Assembly (NCBI GenBank): GCA_039208375.1
Contig: JBCCRC010000002.1
Location: 47,727 to 111,726 of the forward strand
Length of the DNA: 64,000 bases
Direction: 5' to 3'
From: JANQPC01 sp039208375
GTDB lineage: Bacteria; Pseudomonadota; Alphaproteobacteria; Rhodobacterales; Rhodobacteraceae
The position numbers were made by a program, and so were the translations under genes. The notes under the pieces are model-generated. The model had not been told where the DNA came from and made no database searches. It worked only from the letters and a program-made list of their open reading frames with translations. Positions 51,864 to 59,915 of this stretch are shown here, one piece after another. The stretch's first letter is position 1. Every line of letters begins with the position of its first letter.

Positions 51864-53567
51864 ATGTTACACTTTGAGTTAGACACTGGCGCAGCCGCTG
51901 TCGCCCCAGAGAGCACGGAAATCGACCGCTTGGCCATGGGCGCAAGGTTCGTGAGCTATCGAAGCGACGCCCGTTTCGAAGCTCACATCGACGAACTTGA
52001 TCCAGGGCTTCTTGTTTGGCCGGGCGGCGATCTCGCCGAACGGCGGACAGATCGGTACGGATTTGAGTACGAAGAGCTCTACAACGACGCCATAGATCGG
52101 CCCGGCCTGTCAGAGATGATGACATTTGCAAACGAGCAGGATGCTGCGCTGTCCGTTGTCTTGCCCACCGTGCGCTATCAGGGGCGCGAAGCGGATCTAG
52201 CAAACGACGTTCGTGACTTCATGGGTAAGCTTTTGGGGGGTGACTTCGGTGCGCTGCCTAAGGAACTGATCCTCGAGGTCGGCAGTGAGTTCTACGCTTA
52301 CTTTGAAGACGGCGCAACGAGTGCCGCCGCCCAGTATGCGGCCCTTGCCGATATCGTGGTCACAGAAATCGCGCTCGCGTTGGGCGATCACACGGTAAAC
52401 ACCATTGGCGCCGACGTTACGATTGCTGTGCAGACTGGGCGCGAGATGTGGGAAGATGATGATCTTCGTGACGGGTTGAGCGACTTCGCCCTTCAAAATA
52501 CGGAAATGCTAATTCACCACCGGTTTCCCATTCAAACTCAGGGGTTTGACGGGCGCGTGGATGATCAGATCGAAATCAACAAGGCGTGGGAAGCCGATAT
52601 CCTTGGCGTTGGGGGAGAGGAGCCCGACTTCTTTGTTTCGGCCTGGAACGTCGCTCAACTCACGCGCAACTCTGCGCTTGACCTTTTCCTCGATGACAAT
52701 CCCCATCTCACCGAGGCTGACGTGGATCTCGACGCCAGAACCAACGCCGATTTTGAGGCCTATTGGCAGGATCTTTTGCTCGATTACGACTATGGCGCGC
52801 TCCATCCCGGCCTGATCCTTGAGGGCTTTTCCACATATGTGGAAGCGGGAATGGACGCGGGCGCGGCCTTTGGGGTCGACGTGATCCATCCAGGCCGCCT
52901 CTCCTGGCGTGATGAGGATGGCGACGACCATCTGTTTGTCGGCGGCGAGATGCTCAAAATGATCTATGAGAGCGTCGAGGGTACGCGGATTCTTTCTTCG
53001 GACGAACCGTATGATCGCAGTGCGGCGGCAACGACGTATGCGTTTGAAGGGGACGACAAGCTCATCGTCTTCATCGCCGCCGGCTCGGATCCGAATACCG
53101 AAGTCACCATCGAAATCGATAATCTCGCAGCGGATTACACCTCCGTTTTTGCCGATCGTCTGAGCGTCGGCGAGAACCCGAATTGGATGCACGATTTCGG
53201 GATAGTGGATAACCCGCATGTGGATGAAAGTCCCGAGGCCGCGACCTATGCGCCAGGCGTACGGACAGAGGCTGACGTGGAGCTCTTTCAGAACGCGATC
53301 ACTACAGAGCTTGGCGCGCATGAGGTTGTGCGTCTCGCCTTTGCGAAGACAGATGCCGCTTCAACCGAACTTGAGGCGGTTTCGGAAGGCAGCGAGATAC
53401 TGCTTCAGATGGCCGATCTGCCAATTCTGTCACATCCCCCCGCCAGCCTACCCGACGATATCACGCAGGCTGCAGCAGATGATGGCTTTGATGATGGATC
53501 AGACGGCGGCGGCGGCGGTGGGGTGTTCGGAGCCTTCATTCTGCCACTGCTCTTGTTGCTCTTTTAG
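51864..53567 (+). CDS. Glycosidase-like protein with Gly-rich hydrophobic C-terminal tail
   Basis: 567 residues. The first 430 follow a TIM-barrel glycoside hydrolase layout like clan A arabinofuranosidases: LLVWPGGDLAER, SVVLPTVRYQGREADLA, and ILEVGSEFYAYF with an acid/base-like Glu. The later site where a nucleophile Glu is expected reads FFVSAWNVAQL, with Ala instead, so activity is doubtful. A beta-sandwich follows (about 390-520), then an Asp/Gly run and the tail GVFGAFILPLLLLLF ending at the last residue. No signal peptide. This looks like a sorting or insertion signal. Placed next to the flagellar cluster but with its own promoter region. Function unknown. Confidence 0.65.
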   Translation: MLHFELDTGAAAVAPESTEIDRLAMGARFVSYRSDARFEAHIDELDPGLLVWPGGDLAERRTDRYGFEYEELYNDAIDRPGLSEMMTFANEQDAALSVVLPTVRYQGREADLANDVRDFMGKLLGGDFGALPKELILEVGSEFYAYFEDGATSAAAQYAALADIVVTEIALALGDHTVNTIGADVTIAVQTGREMWEDDDLRDGLSDFALQNTEMLIHHRFPIQTQGFDGRVDDQIEINKAWEADILGVGGEEPDFFVSAWNVAQLTRNSALDLFLDDNPHLTEADVDLDARTNADFEAYWQDLLLDYDYGALHPGLILEGFSTYVEAGMDAGAAFGVDVIHPGRLSWRDEDGDDHLFVGGEMLKMIYESVEGTRILSSDEPYDRSAAATTYAFEGDDKLIVFIAAGSDPNTEVTIEIDNLAADYTSVFADRLSVGENPNWMHDFGIVDNPHVDESPEAATYAPGVRTEADVELFQNAITTELGAHEVVRLAFAKTDAASTELEAVSEGSEILLQMADLPILSHPPASLPDDITQAAADDGFDDGSDGGGGGGVFGAFILPLLLLLF

Positions 53568-53683
53568 CAAGAAGGCGTCAGGCCAAGCTGCGCAGGATCT
53601 CGCGCGACGCTTTTGAGACGAGCGCCGTTTCGGAGCCCTGAAGCGCTAGAGCGCACCGCATTTGGGCAACTGCGGGAAGCAGG

Positions 53684-54709
53684 CTATGCGTCGAACCTGA
53701 GCAACCTCGTTTGCACGCGCCGCCGGGGTGACGGCGCCGGCGTTGCCGCCGCCGGTTGCACAGCCTCGCGCCCGGGCGCCGCCGGCTCCTGGGTGCTGTC
53801 TTTGGTGGGGAATGACGTAAACACGCCGGCGGCCCGTTTTACGCGACCAACACTAAGGTGTAGCCGGTTCAAAATGAGTTGAACTTGGATTTCCGCGTCC
53901 GCCGATGCCTGGCGAATTGACCCGATCAACTCATCGGGCTCTAGATCGAACTGATCAAGAAAGGCACAGAAGAAAACGCCTTTGCCGTTATAGGTGAGCC
54001 GCGATGGCACCTGCGAAAAGTGATCGCTGATGCCGAGGGCCACATATCTTAGCATCTCAAGAAAATCGTCGGGCGTAACTTTTGGGAAGATGGCTTCTGC
54101 GTTTGTGATTTCGAGCGCGACGAGGCGCGCCTTATATAACTCCGCTTTCGTCATTGCTGCAAAATACGCGTCAAATTTGCTGCGACTGACACAGTTCCGA
54201 ACGCCCGGTATGCGCGTCTTATCTTCGAACGACAGCGCGCTTGAACGTGCTGTTTGGCCATCCGATTTTGGGGTCGGTGCCGGAGCGGGCGCCTGTGCGG
54301 GCGCGGGCGCCGTAGCGGCAATTCCATTCGGCGTCTCATTTCGTGCGTTGTTGCCGGCGTCTCTCGGGCCTGCTTCTCCCGGCATGGACATGCGCCGCAC
54401 GCGTTTCTGGGCACCAAGCTGCTGTGCGCTTCGCACCAGGCCTTCATCTTCCTCGGCGTCGATCACCCATAGCTTTGTTCTGGCGAAGCGCGGGGACTTT
54501 CCTACGGCATCGCAAACCAGTAGCGCTGATGCCTTTGGCAGCGCCAAATCCACAAGAATGTGTGAAAACACGGCCTGAACATCGGTAAGGATCGCGAGCG
54601 CTTCAGTGGCGCTTTGCGCAACGATAAGCTCGCCCGATGCACGTGCGGCCAGGATACCCTCGTACCCCAGCGCAACGTCTCGATCACAACTGACCAAAAG
54701 CACTCGCAT
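53684..54709 (-). CDS. Degenerate receiver-GGDEF protein
   Basis: 341 residues. The N-terminal 110 residues resemble a CheY receiver (MRVLLVSCDRDVALGYE; HILVDLALPKASAL with a candidate phospho-Asp; final basic cluster). A Pro/Ala linker (about 125-155) leads to a C-terminal GGDEF-like fold (180-310) in which the signature reads YNGKGVFFCAF instead of GGDEF, so it should not make cyclic-di-GMP. It may bind nucleotide or act as a sensor. Adjacent to the flagellar cluster on the opposite strand. Confidence 0.7.
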   Translation of the reverse strand: MRVLLVSCDRDVALGYEGILAARASGELIVAQSATEALAILTDVQAVFSHILVDLALPKASALLVCDAVGKSPRFARTKLWVIDAEEDEGLVRSAQQLGAQKRVRRMSMPGEAGPRDAGNNARNETPNGIAATAPAPAQAPAPAPTPKSDGQTARSSALSFEDKTRIPGVRNCVSRSKFDAYFAAMTKAELYKARLVALEITNAEAIFPKVTPDDFLEMLRYVALGISDHFSQVPSRLTYNGKGVFFCAFLDQFDLEPDELIGSIRQASADAEIQVQLILNRLHLSVGRVKRAAGVFTSFPTKDSTQEPAAPGREAVQPAAATPAPSPRRRVQTRLLRFDA

Positions 54710-54863
54710 GGTTTCTATCCCTCATGACCTTGCTAAGGGACAGATTGCTTCAATTTCGGCTTCATTGCGGCAACAGTAGGGAAGGGTTTTCCCTAATTGT
54801 TTATGGTGCTCGATCAAGGCTGATTGATTGCGCCAGCGCGCACTCCTGGGTGCCCGCTTCCCT

Positions 54864-55145
54864 TTAGGCTGCTTCGAGGAATGTGTGATCGTCACGGCGC
54901 GCGCACACGCTTGCAACAACGCGCTCGGCATCTTCAATGCACTGAGCCCGGCGCAGGACGAACTGAATTGCCTCAGGAAGAGCACCTGCGGCCTGGGTTA
55001 CGGTTTCCAGGGCCTCGTCAAGATCCTTCAAGTACTCGTCGCTAAGGCCGTGTACGACGTCAAAGAGAGCGCGATTGAACGAGTTATTGCGGTGGAGGCT
55101 GATCACTTCAGCGGCCCGCTTGGGATAGGGGAAACTGTTTTTCAT
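54864..55145 (-). CDS. Small hypothetical protein, 93 aa
   Basis: ATG 55145 with AGGAG about 8 bp upstream. Soluble and helical (NSFNRALFDVVHGLSDEYLK; LPEAIQFVLRRAQCIEDAER), no recognised domain. It follows the 38-codon gene at 55183 by 37 bp on the same strand. An upstream frame to 55241 lacks support. Confidence 0.6.
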   Translation of the reverse strand: MKNSFPYPKRAAEVISLHRNNSFNRALFDVVHGLSDEYLKDLDEALETVTQAAGALPEAIQFVLRRAQCIEDAERVVASVCARRDDHTFLEAA

Positions 55146-55182
55146 CACTCTATCTCCTATCTCGCCCGTGGTATTCAGCGGC

Positions 55183-55299
55183 TCAGAACGCGCTGAGCGA
55201 AAGGTTGAGAAAGCTCTCGGCCATTTCGCCGTGCAGAACACAAAGCACAGCTGTCAGAACCCCGCCGAGAACCAGCATATCCAGATTGATGGGCATCAT
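55183..55299 (-). CDS. 38-residue membrane-peptide gene
   Basis: ATG 55299 with a strong AGGAG 5 bp upstream, stop TGA at 55183-55185. The peptide starts MMPINLDMLVLGGVLTAVLC and has one short hydrophobic helix, with a small polar tail. It probably forms an operon with the 93-residue gene. Well-spaced ribosome binding site and the neighbour argue for a real gene; no function is known. Confidence 0.5.
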   Translation of the reverse strand: MMPINLDMLVLGGVLTAVLCVLHGEMAESFLNLSLSAF

Positions 55300-55309
55300 C
55301 TTCACTCCT

Positions 55310-55874
55310 AGAACCAACGCCCAGGTCTGAAGGCGTAACCGCCGCAACCTCAACGTAAACCAATCGCTTCTTGTCTTGCGATATCCCGTTCTAGGATCCT
55401 GCGTACCGTATCTGCTCGGTATGCCGCCAAACGCGTCGTTCTTGCGTTCGGTGAGCTTGATTTACGGTTTCTCAACCCTGCGAACAATTCGTCAAATGTT
55501 TAACTTGGGGGTGCTTTCTTTCATCCACTGATGGGTGATTTTTCACCCCTTCTCGCGGAGGTGCCCCTTTTTGACTGGTTTAACGATGGGGGCAGGGACC
55601 GATTTACTTGGAATGACGATTGGGAGAGCAAGCCCGGTGAAGGGTAATTAAACGTGGCACGGCGTTGGTTCAGTGCATTCCTAGCCAAATTTTCCAACGC
55701 GAAACAAAGCTTTAATGCACAATGCCGCGAGGCATCATTTCGGCCGAAAGCTGCATCGGGATGCATTGAAACACGGCCGCCCGAAGGGAAGTGCATCGCT
55801 TCTCACAAACGCGGGTTTCGGTAAAAAAGTGGCCACCTACTTCCGGCAGCCGGGCAGCTCGCGGGGTAGCGTGA
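55310..55874. other. Intergenic region, about 560 bp
   Basis: No convincing gene. A small inverted repeat GGGTGA-TTTT-TCACCC lies at 55533-55548. Frames at 55521-55796 and 55712-55903 lack ribosome binding sites and motifs. It separates the small-gene pair from the LysR pair. Confidence 0.45.
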
Positions 55875-56093
55875 TCAATCCCGTAGAATTCTAACCGGGT
55901 CAAACGGAAGGTCCGCGATATCGCGCTGGCTCATGCGGCGGATGGCTGGATGCGATAGCGGGTCACGTCGCCATCGCATGGCATCAATTTCGTTGTCAGT
56001 CGCGCTTACATCTCGGTTCCCAAGGATTAAGCGTGAGATATTGGCCGCGACGGCGGAGCGTAATGTATAAAGCATGCCTGCAGTCAACCACAC
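55875..56093 (-). CDS. Small DUF1127-like protein divergent from LysR
   Basis: 72 residues from GTG 56093 (ATG 56075 possible). The C-terminus DPLSHPAIRRMSQRDIADLP resembles the helix ending of DUF1127 and related small Rhodobacteraceae proteins (LxxMxxRxLADIG). Only 52 bp separate its start from the divergent LysR gene, the usual place for a LysR target. Ribosome binding site weak, so start and reality are not certain. Confidence 0.45.
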   Translation of the reverse strand: MWLTAGMLYTLRSAVAANISRLILGNRDVSATDNEIDAMRWRRDPLSHPAIRRMSQRDIADLPFDPVRILRD

Positions 56094-56145
56094 TAAGGCA
56101 GCTTTTTTTATCGATAGTTGTTCGCCACATGTATAGACTTTCTAT

Positions 56146-57036
56146 ATGCAAGAGCTCTCCAGCGTGAACCTGACCGCCTTGCGGGCCGTTGAGACAGTCG
56201 CACGCCTTGGCACCCTTCGCGCCGCCGCGGATGAACTTGGGGTAACCCCGGGGGCGGTGAGCCAGCAAATTATCAAGGCAGAAGCGCAGCTTGATAGACT
56301 ACTCTTCGAGCGCAAGCCGAAGGGGTTGGAACCAACGGAACTGGGCCGTGACGTTGCCGCCTATCTTTCAGACGGCTTCGCCATGCTCGCACGCGCTGTG
56401 TCTTTGACGCGCCGAAGCACCGAAAACGCGATCACCGTTTCCGTTGCGCCTGTCTTTGCTGGCAAGTGGCTTGTTTGGCGGTTGGGGCGCTTCACTCAAG
56501 CGTATCCCGAAATCCGTGTGCGGATCGACGCGTCGGTTGATCTTGTTGCGCCAAGGCCGGGCGAAGTTGATGCGTGTATCCGCGTGGGGTGGGGCAACTG
56601 GCCCGGGGTGCGCGCCGAGCAAATCCTCGAGCAGCGTATCTTCCCAGTCTGTGCGCCGGGTTTGGCGGAGCGCCTGAACCATGTGTCCGACCTTGCGCAT
56701 GTGCCAATCATTCGCGAACCGCATTCGATGTTTGGGTGGGATGTTTGGCTCCGTCCCAATGGCATGTCGGAGGACGCGCTCGGTGACGGCCCAGTGTTCT
56801 CCGACGCGTCATTGTGTATCGATGCAGCGGTTGCAGGTCAGGGTGTCTTCCTTGCGTGGGAGACCCTTGCACAGGATGCTCTTGCGATGGGCCGGATAAC
56901 AGCGCCGTTCCCGGGAAGGTTCCCCACCGGGACGTCGTATTGGTTCGTCGAACCAGACGGGCCGCGCCGACAGCCGCAAGTTGAAGCGTTTCGGGCTTGG
57001 TTGGTCGAAGAACTTCGCCACGGCATTGACGAGTAA
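56146..57036 (+). CDS. LysR-family transcriptional regulator, GcvA-like
   Basis: 296 residues. N-terminal winged helix (LTALRAVETVARLGTLRAAA, then DELGVTPGAVSQQIIKAEAQ) and a periplasmic-binding-like sensing domain (ITVSVAPVFAGKWLVWRLGR; ASLCIDAAVAGQGVFLAWET) of the GcvA/VtlR type. No ribosome binding site is obvious at ATG 56146. It is divergent from a small ORF it may control; VtlR of Brucella activates small DUF1127 genes, a comparable layout. Confidence 0.92.
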   Translation: MQELSSVNLTALRAVETVARLGTLRAAADELGVTPGAVSQQIIKAEAQLDRLLFERKPKGLEPTELGRDVAAYLSDGFAMLARAVSLTRRSTENAITVSVAPVFAGKWLVWRLGRFTQAYPEIRVRIDASVDLVAPRPGEVDACIRVGWGNWPGVRAEQILEQRIFPVCAPGLAERLNHVSDLAHVPIIREPHSMFGWDVWLRPNGMSEDALGDGPVFSDASLCIDAAVAGQGVFLAWETLAQDALAMGRITAPFPGRFPTGTSYWFVEPDGPRRQPQVEAFRAWLVEELRHGIDE

Positions 57037-57444
57037 TTTCTTGCCAGATGAGACCGCGTTTCGCCGACTGCGGGTTCTGGCGTTTGGCCACCGATTGCCG
57101 GCAAGGATCGAGTTCCATGCCCATTTGGAGCCCGTTTCGATGCATCAGCAGCGAACTTCCGTTTGGTTGGCCATCCCGTAGCAGTGCGCACCCTATGTCT
57201 TTGGTATCTACGGGCTGCCCCAAGCAGGCCCCATGCCCGCTGTCCCAGCATGATGGACGACAGTCTTCATCATGCTTTCGATTTTGCCTTGAGTGAAGAT
57301 TGCCCAAATGCAAATCGTCCGACCCACTCAAACATGGTGACTTCGCACGCGGCGTTCGGGGCAGGGTGGCGGCCGTGATGCCCTGTGGGTATGTTAGCAT
57401 CGCAGGCCGTATCCAACTGCGAGCGGCCCTGAGGAGAACGCCGG
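57037..57444. other. Intergenic region before dusA
   Basis: About 400 bp with no supported gene. Open frames here are shadows or lack starts. It probably holds the dusA promoter; no clear element was identified. Confidence 0.45.
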
Positions 57445-58449
57445 ATGCCTCTAAATGCAGCCACACAAGCGGCAACGCTTTCCGTAGCGCCGATGATGGA
57501 CTGGACGGATCGTCACTGCCGTGCCCTTCATCGCTTGATCAGCCGCCACGCGCTTCTTTACACCGAGATGGTAACGGCGCCGGCGTTGGTCCGCGGTGTT
57601 GCGCGGCACTTGCTTCGGTTCGATCCGGGCGAACACCCCGTCGCGTTGCAGTTGGGCGGGTCCGATCCCGTTGAATTGGCGCGGGCGGCGCAGATCGGGG
57701 CCGAAGAGGGCTACGACGAGATCAACCTCAACGTTGGTTGCCCATCCGATAGGGTGCAATCGGGCTGCTTCGGTGCTGTGCTGATGAAGACGCACGCGCT
57801 TGTGGGGGAGTGTGTTGCGGCAATGATTGCGGCCACGCGTGTTGAGATCACTGTAAAGTGCCGGATCGGTGTTGATGATCAGGAACCTCACGAGGTGCTT
57901 CCGGCTTTTTTGGAAACCGTGCGGGAGGCCGGCGTGCGCCGCGTTGCGATCCACGCGCGCAAGGCCTGGCTTAAGGGGCTGAGCGCGAAGGAAAACCGCG
58001 ATATACCGCCACTCGACTATCCCATCGTCTTGGAGATGAAGCGCGCGTTTTCCGATCTTCACATCTCCATCAATGGTGGCATCCAATCCATTGAAGAGGC
58101 GCAGAGTTTTCTGGCGCAAGGGATCGATGGCGTGATGATCGGGCGCGCCGCCTATCAAGCGCCAATGGCCATCCTGGGCTCCGCAGATCGCGACATCTTT
58201 GGCGATGCAAAGTCGCCAGTCACCAGCCCGCGTGAAATTGTCGAAGCCATGGTGCCCCACATAGAGGCACACCTGGCGGAAGGCGGGCGGCTCCATGCTG
58301 TCACACGTCATATGTTGGGCCTGTTTGCAGGCCAACCGGGCGCGCGGGCATGGCGCCGCGCTCTGTCAGAGGCTGGCGCGCGCGAGGGCGCTGGCGTTGC
58401 GGACCTTCTTAACGCGCTTGATCACGTGCCCCAGGCCGCCGCCGCATGA
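57445..58449 (+). CDS. dusA: tRNA-dihydrouridine synthase DusA
   Basis: 334 residues. FMN-binding TIM barrel reducing uridine 20/20a in tRNA D-loops. Signature SVAPMMDWTDRHCRALHRLI, then HPVALQLGGSDPVELARAA, the catalytic Cys in LNVGCPSDRVQSGCFGA, and VAIHARKAWLKGLSAKENR typical of DusA. GGAG lies 8 bp before the ATG. Its stop overlaps the next gene (ATGA). Confidence 0.95.
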   Translation: MPLNAATQAATLSVAPMMDWTDRHCRALHRLISRHALLYTEMVTAPALVRGVARHLLRFDPGEHPVALQLGGSDPVELARAAQIGAEEGYDEINLNVGCPSDRVQSGCFGAVLMKTHALVGECVAAMIAATRVEITVKCRIGVDDQEPHEVLPAFLETVREAGVRRVAIHARKAWLKGLSAKENRDIPPLDYPIVLEMKRAFSDLHISINGGIQSIEEAQSFLAQGIDGVMIGRAAYQAPMAILGSADRDIFGDAKSPVTSPREIVEAMVPHIEAHLAEGGRLHAVTRHMLGLFAGQPGARAWRRALSEAGAREGAGVADLLNALDHVPQAAAA

Positions 58450-59198
58450 CCGGCGCGCCCGACGGGGTTGCGAGGTTTCCCTACGATCCAAGTATCGCAG
58501 CCTGGGCTGGCGCGGCGCGCGGCATCGCCGAGGCAGCGCTCGCCGCCACAGGCGCGGGTTGGCGCCACGGCGGCACGTGGTTTGCCGGTGTAAACGTGCT
58601 GCCAAATGGGCCGGACGGCGGCCTTCCCGGGCACCCGCTCGCCGGCGCTGTGATCGACGCGCTCGCAGCGCGCGGAGACGCACCGGCGCGCTGGGATCGG
58701 GCTCAGATCTCCGCCGTGGCGCCGGGCTACCCCGGGCGTGATCCAGGTGAGAGCGATGCGCAGCACCGGTTTCGCCGCGACCGGGCAGGGGCCCATGTGG
58801 ATGGGCTTTTGCCAGTAGGCCCCGCCCGCCGCCGCATGCTGAAAGAGGCACACGGATTCATCCTCGGCCTACCGCTCACAGAAGTTACTGAGTGCTGCAG
58901 CCCGATGATTGCATGGTGTGGCAGTCATCGGATCATTGGCACCGCGCTAGGCGCCGCGCTTTCAGACCATCCGGTTGACATGTGGCCTGAGATTGATCTT
59001 ACAGAGGCCTATCATGCCGCACGGCGCGAGGCCCTGGCCACCTGCCGGCCCGTGCCACTTCTGTGCCGGCCCGGCGAGGCTTACCTTGTTCACCGCCACA
59101 CGTTGCATGGTATTGCGCCTTGGGCCGGGGGGCCTGATGCGACCCCACGCATAATCGCCTATTTCCGCCCCGAGATTCCCGTCACGGCTTGGATTTAG
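58446..59198 (+). CDS. 2-oxoglutarate/Fe(II)-dependent oxygenase, phytanoyl-CoA dioxygenase-like
   Basis: 250 residues. The iron facial triad is visible: His117 and Asp119 (AGAHVDGLLP), distal His221 (HRHTLHGIAPW), and an Arg near 235-241 (PRIIAYFRPE) for 2-oxoglutarate. Double-stranded beta-helix spacing fits. Substrate unknown. It is translationally coupled to dusA (ATGA overlap), which is a recurrent pairing only by position here, not evidence of function. Its end overlaps the convergent DUF1289 gene. Confidence 0.8.
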   Translation: MTGAPDGVARFPYDPSIAAWAGAARGIAEAALAATGAGWRHGGTWFAGVNVLPNGPDGGLPGHPLAGAVIDALAARGDAPARWDRAQISAVAPGYPGRDPGESDAQHRFRRDRAGAHVDGLLPVGPARRRMLKEAHGFILGLPLTEVTECCSPMIAWCGSHRIIGTALGAALSDHPVDMWPEIDLTEAYHAARREALATCRPVPLLCRPGEAYLVHRHTLHGIAPWAGGPDATPRIIAYFRPEIPVTAWI

Positions 59199-59442
59199 CG
59201 CCTACACGCGCGGCCCGGCCGGCGCGCCCACCGCGCCGTTTTCGCAAAAGCGCCTCACGCCCGGGCAATTCGGCCATCACTGCGGCCCGCGCCGCATCGG
59301 TCATCTGTGACCACGCCCCGATTTCGTCGATGGATCGGTGGCACCCGGTGCAAAGCCGGGTTTCGGGATGGATCACGCAGACCTTGATGCAAGGCGATGC
59401 AATTTCGTCGCGCTGCCACACGCTCTTATCGTCGTTACTCAT
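59182..59442 (-). CDS. DUF1289-family small Fe-S-like protein
   Basis: 86 residues with the DUF1289 cysteine pattern (SPCIKVCVIHPETRLCTGCH), a CxxxC-N8-CxxC set likely binding zinc or an Fe-S cluster, and a basic C-terminal tail. Function unknown. It follows ruvX with a 4-bp overlap (ATGA); the operon is ccmI-ruvX-DUF1289. It converges with the oxygenase gene by 17 bp. Confidence 0.88.
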   Translation of the reverse strand: MSNDDKSVWQRDEIASPCIKVCVIHPETRLCTGCHRSIDEIGAWSQMTDAARAAVMAELPGREALLRKRRGGRAGRAARVGAKSKP

Positions 59443-59915
59443 GTACCCCGCCTCAGATGCGCCAGCCTGTCCAGCGCGCCCTGCAATATAATGCTGGCGG
59501 CCACATGGTCGATCACATCGCTGCGGCGCGCACGCGAGGTATCGGCTTCCAATAGCGCACGCTCTGCCGCGACCGTTGAAAGCCGCTCATCCCAGAACCC
59601 GATGGGAAGGGTGATAACGCCGCCAAGGTTGCGCGCGAATGCCCGTGTTTTCTGGCAACGCGGGCCTTCGCTGCCGTCCATATTGCGCGGCAGCCCGAGG
59701 ATCACGCCACCGATCTCACGGCCTGCAAATACTTCTGCGAGCCGCGCCGCGTCGAGCGTGAATTTCTTTCGTCTCACGGTTTCAAGCGGTGTGGCGACCG
59801 ATCGCGTCCGGTCTGAAACCGCAACCCCGATCGTCTTTTCCCCAAAGTCGAGCCCGGCGATGGCGCGACCTGCCGGAAGCATGGCCGCAAACCCCTCAAT
59901 CTCGTCGAAAATCAT
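59439..59915 (-). CDS. ruvX: Putative Holliday junction resolvase / pre-16S rRNA nuclease YqgF
   Basis: 158 residues with an RNase H-like fold: LDFGEKTIGVAVSDRTRSVA near the N-terminus (first catalytic Asp) and the later GLPRNMDGSEGPRC and DERLSTVAAERALLEADTSR blocks. YqgF trims 16S rRNA in E. coli; resolvase activity is debated. Starts inside the ccmI stop (ATGA). Confidence 0.94.
   Translation of the reverse strand: MIFDEIEGFAAMLPAGRAIAGLDFGEKTIGVAVSDRTRSVATPLETVRRKKFTLDAARLAEVFAGREIGGVILGLPRNMDGSEGPRCQKTRAFARNLGGVITLPIGFWDERLSTVAAERALLEADTSRARRSDVIDHVAASIILQGALDRLAHLRRGT

Noticed and set aside
56708..57475. 255-codon frame antisense to lysR
   Set aside because: Overlaps the LysR domain frame entirely and lacks any motif.
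57451..58335. 294-codon frame antisense to dusA
   Set aside because: Shadow frame; dusA is unambiguous on the plus strand.
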